A DNA stretch of 64,000 nucleotides from [Zimmermannella] faecalis ATCC 13722 (GCF_000381765.1 NZ_KB907076.1:214774-278773); one strand, 5' to 3'. Numbered from the stretch's first letter, positions 34,926-43,476 are shown. Notes: generated from the letters alone by a model not told the origin. Made by a program: numbers and translations.

Positions 34926-34944
34926 AATTTGAATGAATCAAATT
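34926..34944. promoter_or_regulatory. 19-bp AT-rich palindrome upstream of ferritin
   Basis: AATTTGA-ATGAA-TCAAATT, a perfect 7+5+7 inverted repeat in a very AT-rich patch between the ferritin gene and tRNA-Gly. It resembles a dimeric repressor operator of the Fur/PerR kind in size, though not in exact sequence. Confidence 0.5.
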
Positions 34945-35014
34945 TGTGAGTCCGTCCGGTTTTCGCTCGGGCGGATGCTTGCTAGAGTTGCTCGAGCGCC
35001 AGTTTTGGCGCCGC

Positions 35015-35088
35015 GGGGCTGTAGTTCAATGGTAGAACTTCTGCTTCCCAAGCAGACAGCGCGGGTTCGATTCCCGTCAGCCCCTCCA
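35015..35088 (+). tRNA. tRNA-Gly (anticodon CCC)
   Basis: The cloverleaf is complete: acceptor GGGGCTG/CAGCCCC, D-arm GTTC-AATGGTA-GAAC, anticodon stem TCTGC/GCAGA with loop TTCCCAA (anticodon CCC), T-arm GCGGG-TTCGATT-CCCGT, discriminator T and an encoded CCA (35086-35088). A -10 element TAGAGT sits at 34983-34988. It reads GGG codons, a rarer glycine codon. No duplicated 3' end was seen nearby, so there is no sign that it has served as an integration site. Confidence 0.95.
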
Positions 35089-35104
35089 AGAAAACCCCCG
35101 GTCA

Positions 35105-35154
35105 ACCCCTACTTTCTCCAGAGGGGTCGAGTAGCCCCGCAGCCACTTGGGGCT
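35105..35154 (+). terminator. Two short hairpins after tRNA-Gly
   Basis: ACCCCT/AGGGGT (35105-35127, 11-nt loop) and AGCCCC/GGGGCT (35133-35154, 10-nt loop) follow the tRNA by 17 bp. There is no T-run, so termination by either is uncertain. Confidence 0.35.
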
Positions 35155-35209
35155 TCAGTGGACCTCCAGGTACAAGCCAACTCGAGACCGCAGACGCCTC
35201 TTCCGCCGA

Positions 35210-35260
35210 CTGACGGCAATTCGCAACGATTCGGCGGAAAACCTTGCGAATTGCCGTCAG
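35210..35260. repeat. 51-bp palindromic element, copy 2 (imperfect, reversed flank)
   Basis: Outer 17 bp of each arm pair (CTGACGGCAATTCGCAA / TTGCGAATTGCCGTCAG); the inner arms pair only partly. The flank motif shared by other copies (CGCGGAAGAGG-like) lies on the left here as CCTCTTCCGCCGA, so this copy is inverted relative to the others. Lies between convergent tRNA-Gly and sdaA. Confidence 0.92.
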
Positions 35261-35356
35261 TTGGCGATGGGTCTGGGCGCGATGGTGGTGCGGGGAGGGG
35301 GATGTGGGGTGCGAGACGAGCGGCGGCCCGCGACCGGCGCGAGGCCGGCCAGCAGC

Positions 35357-36802
35357 TCAGCACTCGACGACGTTGACGGCGAGGCCGCCCATTGCCGTCT
35401 CTTTGTACTTGTGACTCATGTCGGCGCCGGTCTCGCGCATCGTCGCGATGACCTCGTCGAGCGAGACGCGGTGCGTGCCGTCGCCCCACATCGCCATCTT
35501 CGCGGCGTTGATGGCCTTCGCCGCGGCGATCGCGTTGCGCTCGATGCAGGGAATCTGCACGAGTCCCGCGATGGGGTCGCAGGTGAGTCCGAGATTGTGT
35601 TCCATCGCGATCTCGGCCGCGTTCTCAACCTGCCGTGGCGTGCCGCCGAGCACCGCCGCAAGGCCAGCCGCCGCCATCGACGATGCCGACCCCACCTCGC
35701 CCTGGCAGCCGACTTCGGCGCCCGAGATCGACGCGTTGGCCTTGTAGAGGTTGCCGACCGCGGTTGCCGTCAGCAGAAACTGCTCGACGATGTCGGCACG
35801 AGCATCGTCGTCGACGTCAGCGGCGATGCCGGCGGGCGTGTACTCGAGCGTGAAGTAGAGCACGGCGGGGATGATGCCGGCCGCCCCGTTCGTCGGCGCC
35901 GTCACCACCCGGCCTCCGCTCGCGTTCTCTTCGTTCACCGCGAGCGCGACGAGGTTGACATGTTCCTGCCAAAACGCTGGCTCCCGGTGCGGATCATCCC
36001 GCTCGAGCCGGGCCGCCCACGCACCCGCGCGCCGCGGCACGCCGAGCCCGCCTGGCAGGACGCCCTCACGCCAAATCGCCGACTCGGCACACTCGCGCAT
36101 CACCTGCCAAATGTGCAACAGGTCCCGACGAATCTCACCGCGGTCGCGCAGCGCGAGCTCGTTGCGCAACACGAGGTCGCCAATCGTGAGGTTGTGACGG
36201 TCGCACAGTTCGAGCAACTGCCGCGCCGAGGCGAACGGATGCGGCACGCCGACCGGCGCCCGCGTATCCGCCTCGGCACCCTCTTCGACGACGAACCCGC
36301 CGCCGACCGAGTAGTAGGTCGCCGAGTGCAGCACCGCGCCAGTCGCATCACGAGCGGTGAGGGTCATGGCGTTCGCGTGGCGCGGCAGGATCGTGAGCGG
36401 GCGCAGCACGAACTCGTCGACGCGGCACGGCACGGGACGCTCGCCCGCGAGGTCGACGGCACCGGACTCGCCGATCGCGACGAGCCGCCGCTCAACCTCG
36501 CTCGGGAGGATCTCGTCGGGCTGGTACCCCTCGAGGCCGAGCAGCACGGCCGTGAACGTGCCGTGGCCTGCTCCCGTTGCGGCGAGCGACCCGAAGAGCT
36601 CGACGTCGAGGCGCGCGGTCGTCGGCACGAGGCCGCGACCGGCCAAATCGCTCGCGAACGTTGCGGCAGCCCGCATCGGCCCAACCGTGTGGGAGCTCGA
36701 GGGCCCGATGCCCATCTTGAACAGGTCAAACACGCTCACAAACGTGGCCCGGTCGGCATCCTTGCCCGCGGGCGCCTGCACAACACTGGGTGGCGTATCC
36801 AT
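35357..36802 (-). CDS. sdaA: L-serine ammonia-lyase, single-chain iron-sulfur type
   Basis: A 481-residue enzyme converting L-serine to pyruvate and ammonia. The beta domain begins [20 protein letters not shown], with the regulatory [11 protein letters not shown]. The alpha domain carries the catalytic 4Fe-4S cysteines in [31 protein letters not shown] and the carboxy-terminal Cys of NVVEC, which folds into the active site. ATG at 36802 is preferred to the TTG at 36814. It is followed on the chromosome by palindrome copy 2 and preceded by copy 3, which isolates it from the otn genes. Confidence 0.95.
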   Translation of the reverse strand: MDTPPSVVQAPAGKDADRATFVSVFDLFKMGIGPSSSHTVGPMRAAATFASDLAGRGLVPTTARLDVELFGSLAATGAGHGTFTAVLLGLEGYQPDEILPSEVERRLVAIGESGAVDLAGERPVPCRVDEFVLRPLTILPRHANAMTLTARDATGAVLHSATYYSVGGGFVVEEGAEADTRAPVGVPHPFASARQLLELCDRHNLTIGDLVLRNELALRDRGEIRRDLLHIWQVMRECAESAIWREGVLPGGLGVPRRAGAWAARLERDDPHREPAFWQEHVNLVALAVNEENASGGRVVTAPTNGAAGIIPAVLYFTLEYTPAGIAADVDDDARADIVEQFLLTATAVGNLYKANASISGAEVGCQGEVGSASSMAAAGLAAVLGGTPRQVENAAEIAMEHNLGLTCDPIAGLVQIPCIERNAIAAAKAINAAKMAMWGDGTHRVSLDEVIATMRETGADMSHKYKETAMGGLAVNVVEC

Positions 36803-36844
36803 CGCTGTTGGCAATCTAGCGCCGCTGGCGAACCTCCCCGCTCA

Positions 36845-36895
36845 CTGACGGCAATTTGCAAGATTCTCAGCGAAAAGCACGTGAATTGCCGTCAG
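36845..36895. repeat. 51-bp palindromic element, copy 3 (imperfect)
   Basis: Starts CTGACGGCAATTTGC and ends TGAATTGCCGTCAG; outer 12-13 bp pair, the inner arms are diverged. The right flank TTTGCGAAGAGGTGGGGG shows the shared tail. It lies between two genes on the same (minus) strand, after the otnC stop and before sdaA. Confidence 0.9.
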
Positions 36896-36920
36896 TTTGC
36901 GAAGAGGTGGGGGCGGCTCG

Positions 36921-37541
36921 CTACGGCAGCAGGGCCTCGACGTCATCGAGGCCGAGCACGTTCGGGTCGCGATCGCGCAGCAGCAGCGCGAGCCGCGCCG
37001 TCTCTTCAAGCTCTTCCGCGGCCGCGACGGCCGCGGCGAGCGTCGCACCCGCCACGAGCGACCCATGGTGGGCAAGAATCACCGCCGGCGCGCGCGTGGC
37101 CGCCTCGCGAATCTCGCCCACCGCATCCGTCGTGCCGGGCTTGAAGTACGGCACGACGGGCACGTCGCGGCCGACGCGCATCACGAAGTACGGCGTCAGC
37201 GGCGGGATGAGCGGCTCGCCCTCGCGCCACAGGCAGCTCAGCGCCGTCACGTAGGTCGAGTGGAGGTGCACGATCGCCCGCGCATCGGGCCGCGCCTCGT
37301 ACATCGCACGGTGCATCGGCACCTCCTTGCTCGGCTTGCCCCCGCCGACATGCCGAAACTCGCCATCGAGCTCCGAGAGCTCGCCGGCGTTGAGGCGCCC
37401 GAGCGATGAGTTGGTCGGGGTCATGAGCAGGCCCCCGTCGACTCGCACGCTGAGGTTGCCAGCGGTGCCAACGGAGTACCCGCGCCCAAAAAGGCTCGCG
37501 CCATACTCCACGAGTTGCTGGCGAGTTTCGTAGTTACGCAA
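36921..37541 (-). CDS. otnC: Class II aldolase, 3-oxo-tetronate 4-phosphate decarboxylase type
   Basis: A 206-residue class II aldolase/adducin-fold protein. GYSVGTAGNLSVRVDGGLLM and MTPTNSSLGRL form the phosphate site, HRAMYEARPDARAIVHLHST holds two zinc histidines (HLH), and ILAHHGSLVAG the third. With OtnK, OtnI and DenD in the same operon it fits OtnC, which decarboxylates 3-oxo-tetronate 4-phosphate to dihydroxyacetone phosphate. Start is TTG at 37541 with AAGGAAAC upstream. Last gene of the operon. Confidence 0.87.
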   Translation of the reverse strand: MRNYETRQQLVEYGASLFGRGYSVGTAGNLSVRVDGGLLMTPTNSSLGRLNAGELSELDGEFRHVGGGKPSKEVPMHRAMYEARPDARAIVHLHSTYVTALSCLWREGEPLIPPLTPYFVMRVGRDVPVVPYFKPGTTDAVGEIREAATRAPAVILAHHGSLVAGATLAAAVAAAEELEETARLALLLRDRDPNVLGLDDVEALLP

Positions 37542-37571
37542 TCGAAGTTTCCTTATCTGCGGCGAGCGCGG

Positions 37572-39032
37572 TTACACAAAGATGTCAGCAACGAGCAGCG
37601 CGACGAGGCAGGTCGCCCAGGCGATCGTCGTCGGCACCGACCAGGTCAGCAGCTGGTGCTTGACCTCCTTGACCCCGAGCATGCGGTTGACGACCCAGAA
37701 GAGCGAGTCGTTGAAGTAGCTGAACACCATCGCGCCAAGACACGCGGCCTGCGCAGCGAGCGCGAGGTTCACGTCGGGCATCGTCGCGAGAATCGGCGCC
37801 GAGAGCGAGGCCGAGGTGATGATCGAGACGGTGCCGCTGCCCTGCACGAGCCGCACGGCCGAGGCGATGACGAACGGAATCAAGATCGCCGGCAGCGGCA
37901 GCTGCGAGACGAACTCGCCGAGTGCGTCGCCCACGCCGCTGTCGCGCAGCACCTGGCCGAGCGCGCCACCGGCACCGGTGACGAGCAGGATGATGCCAGC
38001 CTGGTCGATGCCCTTCTCCATGGTCGCGAGGGTGGTCTGGCGCTGCTGCCCGACGGTGAGGCCGTAGATCGCGGCAATGACGCCGAGGCCAACGGCGATG
38101 ACCGGGTTGCCCACGAAGGATGCGGTGCCCACGAGCCACTCGGGCAGCACGCCGGGCGCGCTGGTCGCCACCGCGTTGATGCCGGTGTTCGCGAAGATGA
38201 GCACGATGGGCAGCAGGATCGGCAGCATCGACATGAACAGCGACGGAAGTTCCTTCTCGCGCTCGTCGGCCAGGTTGTTGAACTCGCTGACGGCCTCGGC
38301 CGCGCTGAGCTTCGAGCCGGTGTCGACCTCAATCATCTTCTCGATCTTCGGGCCCATGTACTTCGCGTAGAGGGTCACGGTGAAGATCGCGGGGATCGTG
38401 AGGATCACGCCGTAGAGGATCATCTCGCCGATGTTCACGTCGAAGATGCCGGCCGCGCCCAGGGGGCCGGGCGTCGGCGGCACGGCGTGGTGGGTGAGCA
38501 CGAGGCCACCGGCGAGCGCGATGCCGAGCGTGAGCACCGAGCGGCCCGCGCTGCGCGAGAGCGCCTTCACGAGCGGGTTCAAGATGACGAACGCGCTGTC
38601 GACGAAGATCGGGATCGACACGATGTAGCCGGCCACCGCGAGCGCCCATTCTTCCTTGCGCTTGCCAAGCCAGCGCAGCAGCGTGATCGCGAGCTTCTCG
38701 GCGGCGCCGGACGCCTCGAGGATGGCGCCCATCATGACGCCGAACCCGACCACGAAACCGATCGTGGCGAGCGTCGAGCCGAAGCCGGAGGAGATCGACC
38801 CGACCGTGTCTTCGGGCGACATGCCCGCCGAGAGACCGGCGATCGAGGCGGCGATCACGAGGGCGAGCAGCGCGTGAATCTTCGTGCGCAGCACGAGGAA
38901 AATGAGCACGGCGATGGCGACCGCCAGGCCGACAAATGCCCACGGGCCGACCGTCACGGCCGCCTCCGCCTCGGTGGCGGCGAGCAGGGCCGAAGGCGAG
39001 ACGCCGAGGGCGTCAACGAGTGCAATGTTCAT
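37572..39032 (-). CDS. GntP-family sugar-acid permease of the tetronate operon
   Basis: A 486-residue transporter with 12-14 membrane helices in the gluconate:H+ symporter (GntP) family. LVLTHHAVPPTPGPLGAAGIF and GGALGQVLRDSG are family signatures, and FSYFNDSLFWVVNRMLG the conserved C-terminal motif. Position between denD and otnC points to uptake of a four-carbon sugar acid such as D-erythronate. Confidence 0.88.
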   Translation of the reverse strand: MNIALVDALGVSPSALLAATEAEAAVTVGPWAFVGLAVAIAVLIFLVLRTKIHALLALVIAASIAGLSAGMSPEDTVGSISSGFGSTLATIGFVVGFGVMMGAILEASGAAEKLAITLLRWLGKRKEEWALAVAGYIVSIPIFVDSAFVILNPLVKALSRSAGRSVLTLGIALAGGLVLTHHAVPPTPGPLGAAGIFDVNIGEMILYGVILTIPAIFTVTLYAKYMGPKIEKMIEVDTGSKLSAAEAVSEFNNLADEREKELPSLFMSMLPILLPIVLIFANTGINAVATSAPGVLPEWLVGTASFVGNPVIAVGLGVIAAIYGLTVGQQRQTTLATMEKGIDQAGIILLVTGAGGALGQVLRDSGVGDALGEFVSQLPLPAILIPFVIASAVRLVQGSGTVSIITSASLSAPILATMPDVNLALAAQAACLGAMVFSYFNDSLFWVVNRMLGVKEVKHQLLTWSVPTTIAWATCLVALLVADIFV

Positions 39033-39054
39033 GTGGGGGAAGCTCCGTTGCTGC

Positions 39055-40020
39055 CTAGTTGCCGGTCACGAATTCGTCGCGGTACTGCCGCACGACGTCG
39101 GTGAACTGCTCGTCCTTGATGAACCCGAGGGCGAGCGGTCGTGCGACGTCGAAGTCGCCGGGCCACGAGCAGACGATGTCCATGACCGCAGGGTCGTGCG
39201 CTTCGGTGACGAGCGCGCGGGCGTCGTCGCCCCCGACGGTGCGCAGCGCATCCAACATTTCGGCGACCGTGACGCTGATGCCGGGCACGTTCACGGTGCG
39301 CCACGCGCCGAGCTGCTCGCCCGCGAGGTCGAAGCCGTGCACGAGGTTCGCGACCGCGGAGTTCGGCGACGAGAGCCACATGCGGGTGTCCTGCGGCACC
39401 GGCAGCACCGAGGCCTCGCCGTTGAGCGGTTCGCGCAGGATTCCGCTCGCAAACGAGGATGCGGCAGAGTTCGGCTTGCCGGGGCGAACCGAGATCGTCG
39501 GGAGGCGGAAGACTCGGCCGTCGACGAAGCCCTTGCGCGAGTACTCGTTCACGAGCAGCTCGCCGATCGCCTTGAACGAGCCGTACGTCGACTCGGGCAT
39601 GCTCGCGAGGGTCTCGGGCACGACGGCCGGCATCTCGCCGCCGAACACGGCGAGCGACGAGGTGAAGACGAAGCGGGGGCAGGTGCCGCCGGCGCGTGCT
39701 GCCTCGAGCAGGGCGCGGGTCGCATCGACGTTGACGCGCATCGCGAGGTCGAAGTCGACCTCGGAACCGCCGGAGAGGATCGCGGCGAGGTGGAACACTC
39801 CAGCGGTGTCGGTACCGACCGTTTCGCGCAGGAGGTCGACGTCACCGATGTCACCGACGACCGATTCGACGCGGGCGTCGTCGATCTTCGACTCCGCGAG
39901 GTCGAGCGACACGATGCGGTCGAATTCGACCTGCAGCGAGCCCTCGTCGGCCCGGCGAAGCAGTTCGCGGATCACGCGGCTGCCGAGGAATCCGGCGCCA
40001 CCGGTAACGATGATTTTCAT
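39055..40020 (-). CDS. denD: D-erythronate dehydrogenase
   Basis: A 321-residue NAD-dependent protein of the extended SDR (epimerase) type. MKIIVTGGAGFLGSRVIREL is the nucleotide-binding start, VFHLAAILSGGSEVDFDLAM and STYGSFKAIGELLVNEYSR (YxxxK replaced by S..K in TYGSFKA) the active site. Sequence style and context match DenD, which oxidises D-erythronate to 2-oxo-tetronate. Next in the pathway are OtnI, OtnK and OtnC, all in this operon. Confidence 0.9.
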   Translation of the reverse strand: MKIIVTGGAGFLGSRVIRELLRRADEGSLQVEFDRIVSLDLAESKIDDARVESVVGDIGDVDLLRETVGTDTAGVFHLAAILSGGSEVDFDLAMRVNVDATRALLEAARAGGTCPRFVFTSSLAVFGGEMPAVVPETLASMPESTYGSFKAIGELLVNEYSRKGFVDGRVFRLPTISVRPGKPNSAASSFASGILREPLNGEASVLPVPQDTRMWLSSPNSAVANLVHGFDLAGEQLGAWRTVNVPGISVTVAEMLDALRTVGGDDARALVTEAHDPAVMDIVCSWPGDFDVARPLALGFIKDEQFTDVVRQYRDEFVTGN

Positions 40021-40085
40021 TCTGTGCTGGCCTTTCAGCGGGGTTGATGCGGGGTAATTCGGGATACGCCGGCGCGCGGGATGCG

Positions 40086-40859
40086 CTAGCGGCTGGTGGG
40101 TGAGGTCTGGAGCACGTCGAGGCCGGCCTCGACGAGCGCGTCGTGAGCCGACTCGGGCAACTCGGCGTCGGTCACGACCCCGTCAAAGCGCTCGAGGGCG
40201 ATCGACTTCAGCGGCATGACGCGGCCGTACTTCGTGCTGTCGGTGACGAGGAAGACGCGACGGGCGTTGTCGGCCGCCGCGTTCTTCACGACGTTCTTCG
40301 CCTCGGTGTGCACCGAGCTGCCGCGCAGGTCGAACGCCGGGGTCGAGATGAACGCGACGTCGAAGTTGAACTCGCGGATCGCATCCGCGGTCGCCCGCCC
40401 CTCGGCCGAGAGGTTGGCCCGGTCGATCAGCCCCGCGGCGAGGTGAAGCTCGTTCGTCGAACGCTCGGCGAGCCACTGGGCGATGACGAGGTCGTTCGTG
40501 ACCACGACGAGGCCGTCGCGCGTGGCGATCGCCCTCGCGATCTCGAGGGTCGTCGTGCCCGCGTCGAGGAAGATGACGTCGCCCGGCCCCACGAGGGTCG
40601 CGGCGATCGAGCCAATCGCGGCCTTCTCATCGGGGCGAAGCGCCGCCTTGTCGGCGTGCGCGAGGTCGAGCGAGAGCCGTGACGGCAGGGTCACGCCCCG
40701 CGCCACCGAGCTCACGCGCCCGGCCGACTCGAGCGCGGCGATGTCGCGGCGCACGGTCATGTGCGAGACGTCGAGTGCCTCGACGAGCTCGGCGATCGTG
40801 AGGCTGCCCCGCTCGGTGAGCAGCCGCATAATCGTGCGCTGTCGTTCGACCGGAATCAT
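40086..40859 (-). CDS. DeoR family repressor of the tetronate operon
   Basis: A 257-residue DeoR regulator. The winged helix (about 1-60) begins MIPVERQRTIMRLLTERGSL and shows ALDVSHMTVRRDIAAL; the sensor domain shows DVIFLDAGTTTLEIARAI and FDVAFISTPAFDLRGSS, the ribose-5-phosphate-isomerase-like fold that binds sugar phosphates. It likely represses the otn operon until a pathway intermediate accumulates. Its ATG overlaps the otnI stop (ATGA). Direct repeats before otnK (42945-43011) are candidate binding sites. Confidence 0.9.
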   Translation of the reverse strand: MIPVERQRTIMRLLTERGSLTIAELVEALDVSHMTVRRDIAALESAGRVSSVARGVTLPSRLSLDLAHADKAALRPDEKAAIGSIAATLVGPGDVIFLDAGTTTLEIARAIATRDGLVVVTNDLVIAQWLAERSTNELHLAAGLIDRANLSAEGRATADAIREFNFDVAFISTPAFDLRGSSVHTEAKNVVKNAAADNARRVFLVTDSTKYGRVMPLKSIALERFDGVVTDAELPESAHDALVEAGLDVLQTSPTSR

Positions 40860-41647
40860 CGCTCGCCCTGCCAGTTCTCGTAGGCGTCGAGCCAGCCGAG
40901 GCCCTCGGTCGTGCCCGCCGCGGGGCGGTACTCGCAGCCGACCCAGCCGTCGTAGCCCGTGCGGTCGAGCGCCTCGAGCACGAACGGGTAGCAGAGTTCG
41001 CCACGGTCGGGCTCGTTGCGTGCGGGCACCGAGGCGAGCTGCACGTGCCCGATGCGGTCGGCGACCCGGGCGAGGAGGTTGGTGATGTCGCCGTCGGTGA
41101 GCTGCGCGTGATAGAAGTCGAACTGCAGCCGCACGTTGTCGCGGTCGATCTCGTCGATGAGTTCGACGGCGCGCGCGACGCTCGGCACGTAGTAGCCGGG
41201 GTTGTCGTAGGCGTTCAGCGGCTCGAGCACGAGCAGGCGCCCCGCAGCCGCCGCCTGCTCGGCCGCCCAGCGCACGTTCTCGACGTAGTGGGCCCGGATG
41301 TCTGAATCGTTGACGTCGACGCCGCGGCCCGACATCAGGTGCAGCTTCGGGCAGTCGAGCGCCTCGGCGTACTCGAGCGCCTGGGTAATGGATGCGCGGA
41401 ACTCGTCGTCGCGCCCGGGCAGGGCCGCGAGTCCCCGCTCCCCCGCATCCCAGTCACCGGCGTACACGTTGAACAGCGCCTGGGTGAGGCCGTGCTCGTC
41501 GAGGCGGGCGCGCAGCTGTTCGGCCGGCCACTCGTAGGGGAAGAGGTACTCGACGGCCTTGAAGCCTGCTTCGGCGGCAGCGGCGAAGCGGTCGAGAAAG
41601 TCGAGCTCGGTGAACATCATCGAGAGGTTGGCGGCGAACTTCGGCAT
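40856..41647 (-). CDS. otnI: 2-oxo-tetronate isomerase
   Basis: A 263-residue TIM-barrel enzyme of the hydroxypyruvate isomerase family, read from the ATG at 41647, which shares one base with the otnK stop codon. MPKFAANLSMMFTELDFLDRF is the typical start; LLVLEPLNAYDNPGYYV and RLQFDFYHAQLTDGDI hold the metal glutamate, aspartate and histidine; VGCEYRPAAGTTEGLGW the last strand. It would isomerise 2-oxo-tetronate to 3-oxo-tetronate. Translationally coupled on both sides. Confidence 0.9.
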   Translation of the reverse strand: MPKFAANLSMMFTELDFLDRFAAAAEAGFKAVEYLFPYEWPAEQLRARLDEHGLTQALFNVYAGDWDAGERGLAALPGRDDEFRASITQALEYAEALDCPKLHLMSGRGVDVNDSDIRAHYVENVRWAAEQAAAAGRLLVLEPLNAYDNPGYYVPSVARAVELIDEIDRDNVRLQFDFYHAQLTDGDITNLLARVADRIGHVQLASVPARNEPDRGELCYPFVLEALDRTGYDGWVGCEYRPAAGTTEGLGWLDAYENWQGER

Positions 41648-42933
41648 TAGCGGGACTCCTCTGCTGTTTTGGTGGCCTGCGCCCGCGAGAAGAAGTCGAC
41701 GTCGCCGAAGTTGCCGCTCTTCAGCGCGAGGTCGAGCGTGCCGTCGAGCGAGCGCACCCAGGGCACGCCCGGCGCGATCTGCGGGCCGATGTGGAAGCCC
41801 TCGACCCCGAGCGAGGTCGTGACGATGCCCGAGGTCTCGCCGCCGGCGACGATGAAACGCGTCACCCCGGCGTCGCGCAGCTCGGTCGCGAGCCAGGCGA
41901 ACAGCCCCTCGATGGTTGCTGAGGTCGTGTCCACGCCGTAGCGCTGCTGCAATCCGCGCACGGTGTCGGGGTCGGCCGTCGCGTAAACGAGCGGCGCCGG
42001 GCTGGCCGGCTGCTCGAGCACCCAGGTGCGTACCTCGTCGCGGTAGGCCGTCTCGTCGGCGGCCGCCTCGGTGAGCAGGCGGTCGACGTCGACGGCGAGC
42101 GACGGCGCGACCTCGCGGTACGCGGCCACCTGCTTGTTCGTCATCTCGCTCGCCGAGCCCGAGAACACGACGGCGCGGCCCTCGAGCGGAACCCAGTCGT
42201 TCGCCGCGCTCGTGCCCGCCGCATCCGTGCCGGTCAGTACCCGTGCGAGGCCGCCGCCGATGCCCGAGCCGCCGGTCACGAGCGGCAGCTCGCTCGTCGC
42301 CTCGCCAATCGCGGTGAGGTGCTCGGCCGTGAGCGTGTCGGTGACGGCGTAACGGATGCCCTGCTCGCGCAGCTGCGCCAGGGCCGCGCGAATCGCGTCG
42401 GCACCGCGGTCGATCACCGTGACGGGGATCACCGCCGCCTTGCCCTCCGACTGCCCCTCCATGAGGCGCACGAGGCTCGCGTCGGTCATCGGCGTCACGG
42501 GGTGGTTGCGCATGCCCGACTCGTCGAGCGGCACGCCGTTGACGAAGAGGTAGCCGTTGTAGACGGTGCGGCCGTTCACCGGCAGCGCCGGGCTGACGAC
42601 CGTGATGTCGGCGCCGGTCGCGTGCATGAGGGCGTCGGTCACGGGGCCGATGTTGCCCTCGGGCGTGCTGTCGAAGGTCGAGCAGTACTTGAAGATGATG
42701 CGCTCGGCGCCGGCGTCGTGGAGCGCCCGGTGTGCGGCGAGTGACTGCGCCACCGCGTCGGCCGGGGCGATCGAGCGACTCTTCAGGCTGATCACGATGG
42801 CGTCGACGTCGGGGAGCGGGTTGGTGGGAACGCCGTTGAGCTGCGCGGTGCGCAAACCACCCTCGACCAGGAAACCGGCAATGTCGGTCGCGCCGGTGAA
42901 GTCGTCGGCGATGACTCCGATCTGTAGAGCCAC
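41647..42933 (-). CDS. otnK: 3-oxo-tetronate kinase (DUF1537 family)
   Basis: A 428-residue four-carbon acid sugar kinase. The N-terminal substrate domain starts GVIADDFTGATDIAGFLVEGG and contains KYCSTFDSTPEGNIGPVTDAL; the C-terminal nucleotide domain has VAGGETSGIVTTSLG and IAPGVPWV. It phosphorylates 3-oxo-tetronate at C4. GTG start with GAGGAGG upstream. It is the first gene of the operon otnK-otnI-deoR-denD-gntP-otnC. Confidence 0.92.
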   Translation of the reverse strand: MALQIGVIADDFTGATDIAGFLVEGGLRTAQLNGVPTNPLPDVDAIVISLKSRSIAPADAVAQSLAAHRALHDAGAERIIFKYCSTFDSTPEGNIGPVTDALMHATGADITVVSPALPVNGRTVYNGYLFVNGVPLDESGMRNHPVTPMTDASLVRLMEGQSEGKAAVIPVTVIDRGADAIRAALAQLREQGIRYAVTDTLTAEHLTAIGEATSELPLVTGGSGIGGGLARVLTGTDAAGTSAANDWVPLEGRAVVFSGSASEMTNKQVAAYREVAPSLAVDVDRLLTEAAADETAYRDEVRTWVLEQPASPAPLVYATADPDTVRGLQQRYGVDTTSATIEGLFAWLATELRDAGVTRFIVAGGETSGIVTTSLGVEGFHIGPQIAPGVPWVRSLDGTLDLALKSGNFGDVDFFSRAQATKTAEESR

Positions 42934-42944
42934 GTGCCCTCCTC

Positions 42945-42972
42945 GTTGATTGACACAGGTTGATTGACACAG
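42945..42972 (-). repeat. Two perfect 14-bp tandem repeats in the otnK leader
   Basis: GTTGATTGACACAG is repeated exactly at 42945-42958 and 42959-42972, ending 12 bp before the otnK start. Together with the TTCACA pair further up it may be an operator for the DeoR repressor. Confidence 0.8.
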
Positions 42973-42995
42973 GGCACATCAAAATGCACCACCAT

Positions 42996-43011
42996 TTCAC
43001 ATATATTCACA
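42996..43011 (-). promoter_or_regulatory. TTCACA direct repeat upstream of otnK, candidate operator
   Basis: TTCACA-TATA-TTCACA, two exact hexamers ten bases apart in an AT-rich patch about 65 bp before otnK. DeoR family repressors often bind direct repeats of this size. It is the most promoter-like stretch before the operon. Confidence 0.45.
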
Positions 43012-43121
43012 AGATAGCACTCGGACGCGCTCCGGTCACCCCTCCGGCTATGTGACGCTGGGCTACGCGCGGGGAAGTCGCGCCCCGACGCGCTCGTTAC
43101 GTTGCGAGTAGGAGGTACAAC

Positions 43122-43466
43122 ATGACCGAGTATTTTGACCGCAACGACCGCGACTACACGAAGGTGTACAAGGAGCACACGCCCGACATCCTCAAGAAGT
43201 TTGGCGAGTTCGACGCCGCCGTCTTCGCGAAGGAGGGTCGCGAGATTCCGCTGAAGTTCCGCGAGCTCATCGCCCTCGCGGTCGGCATCACGACGCAGTG
43301 CGTCTACTGCATCGACGCCCACTCGCAGAACGCCGTGAAGGCCGGGGCCTCCGAGGCCGAGCTTGCCGAGGCCGCCTGGGTCGCGACCGCGATCCGCGCG
43401 GGCGGCGGATACGCGCACGGTCGCCTCGCGTTCAAGCTCGCGGGCGACGCCGGCCACACGCACTAG
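43122..43466 (+). CDS. Carboxymuconolactone decarboxylase (AhpD-like) family protein
   Basis: A 114-residue protein of the CMD/AhpD fold. LKFRELIALAVGITTQCVYCIDAHSQNAVKAG holds the CxxC-E/D-x-H redox motif when read around residues 60-68 (CVYCIDAH), which gives peroxidase or disulfide reductase activity in AhpD proteins. AGGAGG precedes the ATG. Divergent from otnK, convergent with the AraC regulator across palindrome copy 4. Confidence 0.9.
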   Translation: MTEYFDRNDRDYTKVYKEHTPDILKKFGEFDAAVFAKEGREIPLKFRELIALAVGITTQCVYCIDAHSQNAVKAGASEAELAEAAWVATAIRAGGGYAHGRLAFKLAGDAGHTH

Positions 43467-43476
43467 CTTTCGCCAA

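Noticed and set aside
35015..35088. tRNA-Gly as an attachment site for an integrated element
   Set aside because: No second copy of the tRNA 3' end, no integrase, and ordinary host genes on both sides.
42945..42972. Tandem 14-mers as a start of a CRISPR or an iteron origin
   Set aside because: Only two units, no spacers, no replication or cas genes; leader position favours gene control.
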